From assembly GCA_017347445.1 (NCBI GenBank), contig AP021856.1, forward strand, positions 3,542,613 through 3,606,612: a stretch of 64,000 nt of DNA, in the 5' to 3' direction. This DNA is from Candidatus Brocadia pituitae (lineage in GTDB: Bacteria > Planctomycetota > Brocadiia > Brocadiales > Brocadiaceae). The notes below the pieces were generated by a model. That model worked only from the letters and a program-made list of their open reading frames with translations. It was not told the origin of the DNA and searched no databases. Position 1 is the first letter of the stretch. Each line of letters opens with the position of its first letter. The position numbers were made by a program, and so were the translations under genes. Below, one piece after another: positions 35,202-45,229 of this stretch.

Positions 35202-36842
35202 ATGGTGGGTAACAGTTATAGCAGAAATGGTATTCGATGGTTGGTAAACGGTATACCGCCGGAGGTACTCAGCGCGATATGCGATGCGATTCATGAAAAC
35301 ACCGGTGAGGTTATACGCAATGGGTATTATAAAAAAGTAATGCGATACACATATCACGAAGGTTCTTTCTTCATCAAGCAATACACAACACGGAATTTCC
35401 TGGAAGGCGTTAAGTCATTGTTTTCATTGTCAAAGGCACACAAGGAATGGATTTGCAGTCACCGGCTGCAGAGGAATCAGTTGCTTACGGCAGAATCTGT
35501 TGCCATGGGTGAGAAGAGGCGCTTCGGGGTGCTGAAGGATTGTTATATCATCTCAAAGGCCATACCAAACAGCATAACGGTAAAGGCATTTTTGAACACA
35601 ATACAGCAATCATCTGCACTGGTATCGGGGAAAAACAGATTCCTTAGCGATCTTATCTCTTATGTGAAAACGGTGCATGATCGAGGTATCTTCCATGGAG
35701 AGCTCCACGCTGAAAATGTACTTGTAGATACAGATAATCCTGCATCCTTTTCCCTATTAGACGTTGGACGGGCATGCTTTAAGAAGGACTCTCCGTTATC
35801 TTTCAGAAGGAATGAGCTATCGAGACTCTTATACTCTATCATGGATGTCTGTACCCATGATGAAATAACGGGATTAATCCATACGTATACAAACCAACTG
35901 TTGAAATCCAAAGACGGGGAGGTTTTCTGTAAGGCCGTTTTAAAGGAAATCTACAAGACCAAAAAGAGATTCTGGCGCAGCAGGACAAGGAAGTGCTTGA
36001 AGACGAACAACGTCTTCAGGGTTACCACTCATGACGGCTATACCATTCATATGCGAAATGAATGGGATGTCAGCACCCTGGCCTCCTTGATCAGGAAACA
36101 TATGCTTTTTCTAAACGAACGGTCTGATATGACGGTAAAATCATCCGCAAAAACAGCTATTACGTGCGTTCCTGTCTCTCATGCAGACATGAGAAGTGTC
36201 TGTATCAAAGAATACCGTTATCCGTCTGTCTGGAAGAGGTTTTTCTCTTTCTTCCGGGGTTCTTCTGCACGAAGGGCATGGGTGGCTGCACATGGTTTAG
36301 TGGCGGCACACTTTCGGACTCCCCAACCCATTGCATTGTTTGAGGAAAAAAGAACCGGCATCCTCAAAAAGAGTTTTATTATTATGGAAGACATTTCCGT
36401 CTGTCTGCCGTGCAACACCTATGTCAGTGAAGCGTTTCGTGATTCGCTTGATAAAATTGCTTCCGCGAAGAAGAGGAGATTTCTTGCCTGCCTGGCGTTG
36501 TTGCTTCGGCAGCTTTGTGACTCCGGAATTCATCACGGTGATTTGAAGGCGAATAACCTGATGGTCAGGGAATCACAAGGCACCTGGGATTTCTTTTGTT
36601 TAGATCTGGACCGGTTGTCTTTTCACAAAGAAATCCCTCTCAAAAAGAAGATGAAAACCTTGTCCCAATTAAATGCATCACTTCCTCATTGCATTACGTA
36701 CACCGACCGGTTACGATTTTACCGATTGTATTCAGGCATGAGAGGGTTTACCAGGGCGGACAAACGCATAGTAGGGGAAATTATCCGGCTAAGCATACAG
36801 CGGAATCACGTATGGAACCCGAAAAGATCTGCTTTAAAATAA
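35202..36842 (+). CDS. tandem LPS-kinase-like protein with two kinase folds
   Basis: 546 aa. Two kinase-like domains follow one another. In the first (about 40-270) the catalytic-loop motif reads FHGELHAENVLV, with Glu where Asp is expected, and LLDVGRA as the metal site. In the second (about 290-545) the loop is intact (HHGDLKANNLMV) with CLDLDR. Both resemble the Kdo/heptose kinases (WaaP/KdkA type) that phosphorylate LPS core sugars. The first domain may be inactive or altered. The gene lies among glycosyltransferases, consistent with a core-modifying role. Confidence 0.75.
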   Translation: MVGNSYSRNGIRWLVNGIPPEVLSAICDAIHENTGEVIRNGYYKKVMRYTYHEGSFFIKQYTTRNFLEGVKSLFSLSKAHKEWICSHRLQRNQLLTAESVAMGEKRRFGVLKDCYIISKAIPNSITVKAFLNTIQQSSALVSGKNRFLSDLISYVKTVHDRGIFHGELHAENVLVDTDNPASFSLLDVGRACFKKDSPLSFRRNELSRLLYSIMDVCTHDEITGLIHTYTNQLLKSKDGEVFCKAVLKEIYKTKKRFWRSRTRKCLKTNNVFRVTTHDGYTIHMRNEWDVSTLASLIRKHMLFLNERSDMTVKSSAKTAITCVPVSHADMRSVCIKEYRYPSVWKRFFSFFRGSSARRAWVAAHGLVAAHFRTPQPIALFEEKRTGILKKSFIIMEDISVCLPCNTYVSEAFRDSLDKIASAKKRRFLACLALLLRQLCDSGIHHGDLKANNLMVRESQGTWDFFCLDLDRLSFHKEIPLKKKMKTLSQLNASLPHCITYTDRLRFYRLYSGMRGFTRADKRIVGEIIRLSIQRNHVWNPKRSALK

Positions 36843-36938
36843 TACTTTTTTGCAGCATAGAGGTAACACCTTGTGGTATATTGATTATTATTTTCTGTTT
36901 TTCGTCGTATGCTTTTGCTTGATGAAAGGGTCTTTCGT

Positions 36939-37658
36939 ATGGGTTTCAAGACATTCCTCGGCATTAAAAAACGCTCATGGAAAAGGTCGGCTAAGAAATT
37001 TATTGCTAAGGTAAAAAGGACTTTTCCCCAATATCCATGGGAAGACTTCCTGCGTATTTCTGAACATTTCCGGGGGAGAGAATTATCCTCATTGCCGGAA
37101 CGTGCTTTCTTATTTCGTTTGTCTCACGACCTTCCATCAGACGCAAAAGTTGTAGAAATTGGTAGTTGGCTAGGTGCTTCGTCATGTCTCCTGGCATGGG
37201 GGTTAAAAGGCACAAAGGCGAAGATGTATGCAATTGACAATTTCAGGGGAAACGCCAGTGACGGTTCAGCAAGAGTCAGGTATCAGGAAAGAATGTCGAA
37301 GCTAAAAACAGATACGACAAAAGATATCTTTGACAGAAACATTGCTTATTTTAACATGGAAAACCGTGTTACCGCCATCGTGAATGACTCCCTTCAGGCT
37401 GCGAAGAATTTTTGTGAACCACCTCATTCCATAGACCTTGTGTTTATTGACGGTGACCACTCGGAAGAAGCTACAAAAAACGATATTACCGCGTGGCTTC
37501 CTTTTGCCAAACCTTGCGGGATTGTGGTATTCCATGATTTTACATCAAATCATGGAGTGCCACAGGCAGTCTGGTGGGCAATAAAGCAATCTTATTTTTC
37601 TGAACTCATTGGAATTTATGGATCAACAATTGCCTTTAAAGTCAATAAAGGGGCATAA
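36939..37658 (+). CDS. SAM-dependent methyltransferase (Methyltransf_24-like)
   Basis: 239 aa from ATG 36939 (an ATG ten codons upstream is possible). Motif I is VVEIGSWLGASSCLL, then AIDNF and LVFIDGDHSEEATKNDI, typical of the class I family often found in glycan clusters, where they methylate sugars. The C-terminal GIVVFHDF motif fits as well. Confidence 0.8.
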   Translation: MGFKTFLGIKKRSWKRSAKKFIAKVKRTFPQYPWEDFLRISEHFRGRELSSLPERAFLFRLSHDLPSDAKVVEIGSWLGASSCLLAWGLKGTKAKMYAIDNFRGNASDGSARVRYQERMSKLKTDTTKDIFDRNIAYFNMENRVTAIVNDSLQAAKNFCEPPHSIDLVFIDGDHSEEATKNDITAWLPFAKPCGIVVFHDFTSNHGVPQAVWWAIKQSYFSELIGIYGSTIAFKVNKGA

Positions 37659-37680
37659 GCGTAATAGAGAAGAAAGATAC

Positions 37681-38508
37681 ATGAAAGAAAGGCAAACCGT
37701 GGGCACACAAAGAAAAGGTGAAACAGACTGTTGTATGGCAATGAAAAATACCGTCAAAAAACTTACTCATCTGACGAAATATTTTTTCAGAATAGAGCAA
37801 GCACATAACATTGATAATTTGAAATTAGATAAACTACACTTGATAGATTATGCATGCCGGAACGCGAAGATCGAGTCATTTGCCGACCTGGGAGGAGTGT
37901 GGGGTGTAAATGGCGGATATACGTTTTACGGTATAAAGAAACACAAAATCAAAACTGCATTTTTAGTTGATACCGATTTTACAAAGGAAGTATTGAAAAA
38001 AAGCAAAAAACACCGCGGTCTGACCCTTATTAATGCAAACTTTGGGGACAGAAACGTTATTCCTCAAATTGGTAAAGTCGATGCGATATTTCTGTTTGAT
38101 GTGCTCCTGCATCAGGTTAATCCTGACTGGGATGAAATTTTACAGATGTATGCCGCATCCACGAGGTGCTTTGTCATATATAATCAGCAATTCATTGCAT
38201 CAGAAAAGACCGTCAGGCTGCTCGATCTTGGCTATGAGGAGTTCTTCCAGAACGTTCCGCGCGCAAAAGACAATCCATTGTACAATGAAGTGTTTGAAAA
38301 AATGTACGAGATACACCCGCGGCACAACCGCATATGGAGGGATATTCATAATATCTGGCAATGGGGTATTGTCGACGAGGACCTTTTTGCCAAAATGAAG
38401 GAACTGGGATTTACTTTACAGTATTATAAAAACTGCGGTCAATTTTATAATCTGAAAAATTTTGAAAACCATGCTTTTGTATTTAAAAAGAATCGGTATG
38501 CCGTGTGA
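37681..38508 (+). CDS. probable methyltransferase-fold protein in glycan cluster
   Basis: 275 aa from ATG 37681, after AGAGAAGAAAG. FADLGGVWGVNGGYTFYGI resembles a SAM-binding glycine-rich motif; VDTDFTKEVLK may be the acidic ribose-binding position; and DAIFLFDVLLHQVNP the post-motif. No known subfamily. The stop overlaps the start of the next gene by 4 bp (GTGA), so they are coupled. Confidence 0.65.
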   Translation: MKERQTVGTQRKGETDCCMAMKNTVKKLTHLTKYFFRIEQAHNIDNLKLDKLHLIDYACRNAKIESFADLGGVWGVNGGYTFYGIKKHKIKTAFLVDTDFTKEVLKKSKKHRGLTLINANFGDRNVIPQIGKVDAIFLFDVLLHQVNPDWDEILQMYAASTRCFVIYNQQFIASEKTVRLLDLGYEEFFQNVPRAKDNPLYNEVFEKMYEIHPRHNRIWRDIHNIWQWGIVDEDLFAKMKELGFTLQYYKNCGQFYNLKNFENHAFVFKKNRYAV

Positions 38509-39545
38509 AAACCGTAATCTTAATGGAGGCCATGAAAAAGGTTTATTTTCTTATACAAGAATGGAACCACCCTGCCAGCAGATACAGGGTATTGCAGTAC
38601 CTTCCTTATCTTAAAGAGTCGTACATAGAGTCCAGGGTAGCGCTTTTCCCGGATTCTTTCTGGCAGTGGATGAAATTGTTTTCGGAACTCAAGGAGTACC
38701 ATACCGTGTTTGTTCAGAAAAAGCGGTTGTGGCGCTGGCAACTCTGGTATCTGAAAAGGAAGCGCGTCAGGATTATCTACGACTTCGACGATGCGGTCAT
38801 GTTTAAAAGTCCGGTAGATGGAGGTGTCCGGTCTTTTAAACGGCAAAGGACGTTTGCAAGAATGGTGCGATACAGTGATCAGGTTATTGCTGGAAATCAG
38901 TACTTGGAATTGCAAGCATTGCCGTATAACAAAAATATAACCATCATACCGACTGCAATTGATACCCGCCGGTATACCGCAATAGATTACTGCAGGAATA
39001 AAAAAAATGTTACGATTGGGTGGATTGGGAGTAAATCTTCACTCCCCTTTTTAAAAGAATTGACCACAGCCTTTGATCAATTAGCAGCACAGGACAATTC
39101 GCTGGAGCTCAAGATTATCTGCAACGATTTTTTTGACTGCAGGAAAATGCCCGTTGTGAAAAAAATGTGGGCGCTGGAGGATGAAAATGCTGATCTACAG
39201 GAGATTGACATTGGGCTTGCGCCTTTACCAAATCACGAATGGACAAAAGGCAAATGTGCAACAAAGCTGCTGCAATATCTTGCTGCGGGAATTCCCGTTG
39301 TCTGTTCCCCGGTTGGCGTGCATAATGAGATTATCCGGGAAGGAGTGAACGGCTTCTTTGCTGCTTCCCCGCAGGACTGGATCGAAAAGATCGGTCTTCT
39401 GGCAAAGGATAAGGCCCTTCGGGAACGTATCGGACGGGAAGGAAAGAAAACGGTGGAATCCTCTTATTCCCTGCAGGCAAATATACCGAAATTTATTGAT
39501 ATCATATTTTTCGAAAAGGCCAGAGAGTCAGGGGAAAACCTGTGA
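38505..39545 (+). CDS. glycosyltransferase, GT4-like
   Basis: 346 aa from GTG 38505, or ATG 38523/38532. RIIYDFDDAVMF, NVTIGWIGSKSSLPFL and the C-terminal donor-site region IDIGLAPLPNHEWTKGKCATKLLQYLAAGIPVV are features of GT-B enzymes of family 4. The short length suggests a compact N-terminal domain. Confidence 0.83.
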   Translation: MKTVILMEAMKKVYFLIQEWNHPASRYRVLQYLPYLKESYIESRVALFPDSFWQWMKLFSELKEYHTVFVQKKRLWRWQLWYLKRKRVRIIYDFDDAVMFKSPVDGGVRSFKRQRTFARMVRYSDQVIAGNQYLELQALPYNKNITIIPTAIDTRRYTAIDYCRNKKNVTIGWIGSKSSLPFLKELTTAFDQLAAQDNSLELKIICNDFFDCRKMPVVKKMWALEDENADLQEIDIGLAPLPNHEWTKGKCATKLLQYLAAGIPVVCSPVGVHNEIIREGVNGFFAASPQDWIEKIGLLAKDKALRERIGREGKKTVESSYSLQANIPKFIDIIFFEKARESGENL

Positions 39546-39649
39546 TCTTAGCAAAATCGGGCAAGAGATCTATGTGCTCTATGAGAAACAATTAAAAATA
39601 AAAGCAGAGAATTTTTTATAACACAGCAGTATTTCTGAGATGGATAACC

Positions 39650-40537
39650 ATGCATGAAAATTCATCCTTAGTCAGTGTAATATTACCTACGTATAACAGT
39701 GCCCGTTTCTTGCAGGAATCTGTCGGATCAATCTTGTCGCAGACTTACCACCCGTACGAGATTATTGTCGTTAATGATGGATCAACAGATAACACAAAAG
39801 AAGTCTTACAACCGTTTATGCCACGGATAAAGTACCTTCCTTTTGAACAAAATAAGGGATTGCCCAAGGCAAGAAATATTGGCATACAGTCAGCCCGGGG
39901 CGCCTATATTGCCTTTATCGATGCGGACGACCTGTGGTTCCCGGAAAAGTTACAAACGGACATTGAATATTTTACCCAGCATCCCGATACCGGCATGCTC
40001 TATTCAAAGCATCTTAATATCGATGAAAAAGGGGCAGTATTCGATGGAACAACAAAGAACCGGTTGCCATCCGGCAACATTTTTCTTCAACTCTTTTCTG
40101 AACAGAATTTTATTATTTCATCATCCGTGGTAGCCCGGAAGGAAGTATTTGAAACGACGGGTTTGTTCGACGAACAATTTGTCAATTGCCAGGACTGGGA
40201 TATGTGGCTGCGGATCGCCTTCTCTTTTAAGGTTGCAGGCATCAATAAACCGCTGGTGAAATATCGCCACAATCCGCATTCTTTGAGCAAGAACAGGGAG
40301 AACGTCTTGAAATATCAAAGACAGGTTATCGATAAAACTTACGCTGCATTCAAAGACGCAACGGGTGGAATAAGTGAAAAGCTTTACCACAAGCGGCTTG
40401 CTTTGCATTATGCGAAGGCCGGCCGGTATTATGTGCGGATTGGGAATAAGCGTCTGGCGCATGAAAATTTTCGTATGGCTTTGAAATATGATCCGTTCAA
40501 TCTCAGGACGGTGAGATATTATTTCCGGTTATGGTAA
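39650..40537 (+). CDS. glycosyltransferase family 2
   Basis: 295 aa. GT-A fold start VSVILPTYNSARFLQESVGS, nucleotide-sugar site IVVNDGSTDNT, the DXD-like motif FIDADDLW and NCQDWDMWLRIAF near residue 183. The C-terminus has a helical segment with TPR character (HYAKAGRYYVRIGNKRLAHENF). Donor and acceptor unknown. Confidence 0.88.
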   Translation: MHENSSLVSVILPTYNSARFLQESVGSILSQTYHPYEIIVVNDGSTDNTKEVLQPFMPRIKYLPFEQNKGLPKARNIGIQSARGAYIAFIDADDLWFPEKLQTDIEYFTQHPDTGMLYSKHLNIDEKGAVFDGTTKNRLPSGNIFLQLFSEQNFIISSSVVARKEVFETTGLFDEQFVNCQDWDMWLRIAFSFKVAGINKPLVKYRHNPHSLSKNRENVLKYQRQVIDKTYAAFKDATGGISEKLYHKRLALHYAKAGRYYVRIGNKRLAHENFRMALKYDPFNLRTVRYYFRLW

Positions 40538-40709
40538 CCACCTAATCAAGACGAATCGGGGGTGTAAAGCGAAAAGGTATAAGTAAGGATGAATTATTGC
40601 CCTGCTTTCACAACGGATACGCCTTTGCTCTATTTGTACATGGTGGAGTGCTTTGTGTAACCCTACTCTGCCATAAATTTTGTTTGTAACAATATAATAT
40701 TTTGAAAAA

Positions 40710-40781
40710 GTAGGGGCGAAGCATTTGCTATAATCGGTGTAAATGTACTCATGCCCAATTGTGCAAATGCTCCGCCCCTAC
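40710..40781. repeat. GCGAAGCATTTGC palindromic repeat, copy B
   Basis: GTAGGGGCGAAGCATTTGC at the left and GCAAATGCTCCGCCCCTAC at the right form an almost perfect inverted repeat. It fills the 315-bp gap before the GT9 gene, which holds nothing else recognisable. Confidence 0.8.
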
Positions 40782-40852
40782 ACGGTTTTGTCATTTACGA
40801 TAAATAGCCAGGAACTCATGGTCGAAACAGATAAAAAGGGGGATCAGGCCGG

Positions 40853-41932
40853 ATGAAACATCCTCTCCCATATTTTTTGAATAAGAAAATCCGCTGTCTG
40901 TCGATGCGGATAATAAAGCTGTTTCTGCCTGAGGCAAAGAAAGAGCATGATGGTATCCCAAAAGACCAGATAAAAAAGATCTTATTGGTGCGCGCCAACT
41001 TTCGCATTGGGAATGTTATCCTTGCAACGCCCTCCATCATTATCTTCCGGGAAAATTTTCCTCATGCTACTCTTGACTTTGCCGGCTACCCGGTATCGGG
41101 ATTGCTCTATAAACATTTGCCGGTGAATCAGCACTACAGCATAACCCGCAGTTTTCCTGGTGTTTTATGGGCATATTTCTTTCTCTTATACAAAATCCGG
41201 TCTGTGAAATATGATCTGGCAGTTGATGTGAGTTGTTCACAGTCAACAATCAGCTCATGTATTGTGGGATTTTCCGGGGCGCGTTTTCGCGTTGGAGCAC
41301 GTGGGAAATGGGACCGATGGTTTAACATTGCCATTCAGAGGCCGGCGGAAACCAACAAGTACAAAGCACTGTCTCTTTTTTTACGTAACATGGGAATGGA
41401 CACCCATCAGACGCTTCCTCAACTCATATTATCTCCCGAAGAAAAAGAGACGGGAAGGAGGAAGTTAACTACCCTGATTGGCGGGAATCAAGTGCGCATT
41501 ATCGGGGTTTTTGTTGGGGGCAGGAGGTTAAAAGGAAAAAAATGGCCTGAAGGGAATTTTGTAAAACTGATAATAGCCCTTCGTGCACAGGAAATACCCG
41601 TTGTCGTTTTTTTTGGGCCTGATGAAAAAAGACGGATGGGGTTTTTTGAACAATCATTGGGCAAGGATATTCCCCTCGTCTTTGAACCCTCCCTGCGGGC
41701 ATTTGCTTCTTTGGTTTCACATTGTACGCTCTTTATTACCTGTGATAGTGGTCCCATGCACATGGCCTGTGCCTTGGGTGTGCGTACCCTCGCGCTGTTT
41801 CTCAAGCGTAATTTTAATCGCTGGGGTCCTCCCTCAACTATTGCGCAGATCTTATATTGTTCTGAAGGAATCGAGATTGAAGATGTTATGAAAGCTGCTG
41901 TGTCAGAGTTGTGTAATGCCTCCTCTGCTTAA
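40853..41932 (+). CDS. heptosyltransferase-type glycosyltransferase (GT9)
   Basis: 359 aa. ILLVRANFRIGNVILATPSI is the N-terminal GT9 motif, where LPS heptosyltransferases have R..GD; here the usual Asp is Asn (IGN). The C-terminal half has VGGRRLKGKKWPEGNF and LFITCDSGPMHMACALGVRTLALF, both classic. Such enzymes add ADP-heptose to the LPS inner core. The Asp to Asn change at the catalytic region leaves activity open. Confidence 0.85.
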   Translation: MKHPLPYFLNKKIRCLSMRIIKLFLPEAKKEHDGIPKDQIKKILLVRANFRIGNVILATPSIIIFRENFPHATLDFAGYPVSGLLYKHLPVNQHYSITRSFPGVLWAYFFLLYKIRSVKYDLAVDVSCSQSTISSCIVGFSGARFRVGARGKWDRWFNIAIQRPAETNKYKALSLFLRNMGMDTHQTLPQLILSPEEKETGRRKLTTLIGGNQVRIIGVFVGGRRLKGKKWPEGNFVKLIIALRAQEIPVVVFFGPDEKRRMGFFEQSLGKDIPLVFEPSLRAFASLVSHCTLFITCDSGPMHMACALGVRTLALFLKRNFNRWGPPSTIAQILYCSEGIEIEDVMKAAVSELCNASSA

Positions 41933-41971
41933 TTTTATTAGTTTTTCATGACAATACCGTTTTTTGAAAAA

Positions 41972-42045
41972 GCAGGGGCAAAGCATTTGTCCAAGTGAAT
42001 AGGAGTGCTTTTCCACCTGTTCTAACACATGCTACGCCTCTATGC
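41972..42045. repeat. GCGAAGCATTTGC palindromic repeat, copy C (degenerate)
   Basis: GCAGGGGCAAAGCATTTGTCC at the left and ACATGCTACGCCTC at the right resemble copies A and B but are diverged. Confidence 0.55.
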
Positions 42046-42110
42046 TGAGCGGTAAACGTCGCTGTCGTGGTGATTTTTCTAAAAAACTCAATTGTTATCT
42101 TTTTCCCATA

Positions 42111-43088
42111 ATGATACTGAGCTTTATTATTGTAAACTGGAATACCAGACAGTTATTGCTCGATTGTATACGTTCCATTTATGCAACGGTGACGGCCCTT
42201 ACGCACCAAATATACGTTGTCGATAATGGTTCTCAGGATGACAGTGTGAAGGCGGTGCGTGAGCGATTTCCTCAGGTTCTTGTGATAGAAAACCGGGAAA
42301 ACAGGGGATTTGCTGCTGCCGTGAATCAGGCATTAGAGAACAATATTACCACCTATAGGTATAGCATATTACTCAACACCGATACGCTCTTACTGAAAGA
42401 TGCCATATCAGTAATGTATTCATTCATGGAATATCATAAAGACGCCGGAATCGTTGGCGCACAATTACAAAAACCCGACGGTACACGGCAGCACAGTTAT
42501 GATAATCATCCTACCCTTGCAACGGAACTTTTTAACAAAAGTTTATTGCGGTGGCTCTTTCCCGGAAAATATCCCAGTAAAAAGATGCGGACAACACAAC
42601 CCGTGGAGGTAGAATCAGTTATCGGGGCGTGTATAATGGTAAGGAATACGGCAATAGATGTTGTCGGGACATTGGATGAAGATTACTTTTTTTTTCTTGA
42701 GGAAACCGATTGGTGTTTTCGCATGCAAAAAGCTGGCTGGAAGGTGTATCACATACCGGATGCCAGGGTCGTTCATCTGGGCGGACAAAGCAAGAAGATG
42801 GCTCCATGGCAATCGCAGGTAGAATATTGCCGTTCTTTGTACACTTTTTTCAGAAAAAACCGCTCTGCTTTTTCGTATATCATGCTCCGAATCTTCTATC
42901 TGGCAAAAATTTGTCTGAATTTAGTCACAAATCTTGTTGGCAATACGTTTGTTTTTTTTCTCAATAAAAAATTGCGTTATCGGCTGTCCATATACCACAA
43001 ACTCCTTCTGTGGCATCTTTTCTTATGTCCTGATTGGATGGGGCTGAAACTGGTAAAAAAGAAAAAGCACGGGAACCCTTCTCGTTAA
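42111..43088 (+). CDS. glycosyltransferase family 2, rhamnosyltransferase-like
   Basis: 325 aa from ATG 42111 (MILSFIIVNWNTRQLLLDCI); the longer frame begins within a repeat. VVDNGSQDDS, LLNTDTLLL (DXD), GACIMVRNTAIDVVG and FFLEETDWCFRMQKAGWKVY are the typical motifs of the WbbL/dTDP-rhamnosyltransferase group. Seven bases separate it from the ligase gene. Confidence 0.87.
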   Translation: MILSFIIVNWNTRQLLLDCIRSIYATVTALTHQIYVVDNGSQDDSVKAVRERFPQVLVIENRENRGFAAAVNQALENNITTYRYSILLNTDTLLLKDAISVMYSFMEYHKDAGIVGAQLQKPDGTRQHSYDNHPTLATELFNKSLLRWLFPGKYPSKKMRTTQPVEVESVIGACIMVRNTAIDVVGTLDEDYFFFLEETDWCFRMQKAGWKVYHIPDARVVHLGGQSKKMAPWQSQVEYCRSLYTFFRKNRSAFSYIMLRIFYLAKICLNLVTNLVGNTFVFFLNKKLRYRLSIYHKLLLWHLFLCPDWMGLKLVKKKKHGNPSR

Positions 43089-43094
43089 TTTAAG

Positions 43095-44408
43095 ATGAAA
43101 AAGTATACGATACCGTACCCAAGTCTTATCTCAGAATACACCGTTATTGCTTATTTTTTTATCTTCTCTTTTTTTCCCTTTAGCGCAGACACGTTAAAAT
43201 TGTTGAGTCTTTTGACTATGATCGGGTGTTGGACGGCGAGGATGCTGTTCGAAAAAAAGATACTCTTCGTAAAAACAGCGCTCAATGTACCTATCTTATT
43301 ATTTCTTTTGTGTTCGTTTATGGCTTCATTTCATTCGGCGCATATCCGATACAGCCTTGGGACGATATTTCATGATTATCTCAGCTACTTTATCCTCTTT
43401 TTCTGCATGGTGAATACCATTCAAACTCAGGAACAAGTACAACGAATCGTAAAGGCCATGCTCATTACGTATGGCCTTGTATGCGCATACGGTTTATATG
43501 GATATTACACAGGAATCGCTGTCCGTGACGAGCGGCTTGTGGCCACATTCGAATACCATTCCCGAATTGCAAAATATATATCATTATTATTGCCTTTTGC
43601 GCTCTGTTTCTTTTTCTATTGTAAAAGCACCGTGAGCCGCCTCTCTCTGGTATGTCTTATTTCTGTGGCCACCGTTTCTTTGATCCTGACGATGAGCAGG
43701 ACGAGCTGGGTAGCAGTTTTCGTTACGGTGATTTTTATTGGGTTTGCTGCCCGAAAGAAGTACCTGATATTTGGGTTGATCGGCATGGGTGCATTGCTGA
43801 TCTGCATTTTACCCTCCAAATTTATCACCCAGGTAAAGACGATTACGCAGGTTAACAAATTTTTTATGTCTGAGGAAATTTTGGGCGAACGGTTATTATG
43901 CTGGAAGGCATCAATCGCTATTATTAAAGATCATCCTGTGTTAGGCATTGGCCCGGGCAAAAAAAACTTTCGGGACGTCTACCAACAATATGCAAATAAA
44001 GTTCAGAACGCGCAAAAATCGATAAATAAAGAGACGGTCGCCGGGCAACCTCAGGAAAGAAAGACAAAAAAAAAGATTCGGGCAGAACTTATTGAACGAC
44101 TGTCTCATCCCCACAATCTTTTTTTACAAATATGGGCAGATACTGGTATTGTGGGGCTATTGTCCTTCCTGTGGTTATTCTCGACAGTGTTTTACGGGGC
44201 AATAACATCGTGGCGGCTTTCAAAAGTGGGCTATGAAAAGACGCTCCTCATGAGCATAGTGGCAAGTCTCGTTTCCCTCTTTTCTCATAGCTTAACGGAT
44301 ACCTTCTGGAAAAAACCCGACGCGTGGTTTCTTTGGTATATCATAGGGATATTATTTGTTGTTATTCGCACCGCAAAACCGCAATTAACTGAGTCCTCGC
44401 TCACATGA
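43095..44408 (+). CDS. O-antigen ligase/polymerase-like membrane protein
   Basis: 437 aa with about ten to twelve hydrophobic helices. A large loop with ERLLCWKASIAIIKDHPVLGIGPGKKNF and LSHPHNLFLQIWADTGIVGLLSF is the signature of the Wzy_C/WaaL family, including the conserved His in HPHN. It probably joins or polymerises polysaccharide on the periplasmic face. The stop overlaps the next gene by 4 bp. Confidence 0.88.
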   Translation: MKKYTIPYPSLISEYTVIAYFFIFSFFPFSADTLKLLSLLTMIGCWTARMLFEKKILFVKTALNVPILLFLLCSFMASFHSAHIRYSLGTIFHDYLSYFILFFCMVNTIQTQEQVQRIVKAMLITYGLVCAYGLYGYYTGIAVRDERLVATFEYHSRIAKYISLLLPFALCFFFYCKSTVSRLSLVCLISVATVSLILTMSRTSWVAVFVTVIFIGFAARKKYLIFGLIGMGALLICILPSKFITQVKTITQVNKFFMSEEILGERLLCWKASIAIIKDHPVLGIGPGKKNFRDVYQQYANKVQNAQKSINKETVAGQPQERKTKKKIRAELIERLSHPHNLFLQIWADTGIVGLLSFLWLFSTVFYGAITSWRLSKVGYEKTLLMSIVASLVSLFSHSLTDTFWKKPDAWFLWYIIGILFVVIRTAKPQLTESSLT

Positions 44409-45229
44409 AGGTATCTATTATTTTGGTAAATTACAATTCTGTTGCACTCATCCGGCAATGTCTGCGATCCATTTACGAACACACAAAGGAAATATCCTTT
44501 GAGATCATTGTAGTTGATAACGCATCCACTGACAACAGCAGGCAGGTCGTTCATTCAGAATTTTCCGGCGTAAACCTGATCGAAAGCCCGGTGAATCTCG
44601 GATTTAGCCGAGGAAACAATCTTGGCGCTAGCAAAGCAAGGGGGACATATTTCTTGTTCCTCAATACCGACACTATTCTTTTTGAAAATTCGATCAGGAT
44701 GTTAGCGGAATATCTTGATGCGCATCCGGGGGTTGGTGCAATTGGCCCTAAGATCCTTTTTGAGGATGGATATTTTCAACTTTCTGCGGGACGGCTTCCC
44801 GGTCTGGCGAGAGAATTCATTGACAAGATCGTCTATTCCCTTGCCCGGAAATGGCGTAAGGTTATCTGCCCTTTCCTGGAATACCGCTATAAAACAACAA
44901 AGGAGGTTGGCTGGTTAACTGGCGCCTGCATGATGGTTCGCCGCAACGTTTTTTCAGAGGTCAATGGCTTTGACGAAAATATTTTCATGTACTTTGAAGA
45001 TAAAGACCTCTGCAAGCGGATCAACGTGTCCGGCTGTCAAATTATGTACTATCCCTTAACATCCATGATCCACTTACTTGCGGGAAGTTCCAGCAAGGTT
45101 GATACACGAAAAATCAATGAGCTTTATCGCACCAGCCAGCTCTACTACTATCGCAAGCACTTGGGAAGGCTGCAAAATGCCATGGTCGGATGGTATCTCC
45201 GTATGACGGGAAAATTGCAATGCCGATAA
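44405..45229 (+). CDS. glycosyltransferase family 2
   Basis: 274 aa. VSIILVNYNSVALIRQCL, VVDNASTDNS, LFLNTDTILF and LTGACMMVRRNVFSEVNGFDENIFMYFEDKDLCKRI show a GT2 enzyme of the rhamnosyltransferase-like type. It overlaps the ligase gene at its start and the next GT4 gene at its end, so the block is tightly coupled. Confidence 0.88.
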   Translation: MKVSIILVNYNSVALIRQCLRSIYEHTKEISFEIIVVDNASTDNSRQVVHSEFSGVNLIESPVNLGFSRGNNLGASKARGTYFLFLNTDTILFENSIRMLAEYLDAHPGVGAIGPKILFEDGYFQLSAGRLPGLAREFIDKIVYSLARKWRKVICPFLEYRYKTTKEVGWLTGACMMVRRNVFSEVNGFDENIFMYFEDKDLCKRINVSGCQIMYYPLTSMIHLLAGSSSKVDTRKINELYRTSQLYYYRKHLGRLQNAMVGWYLRMTGKLQCR

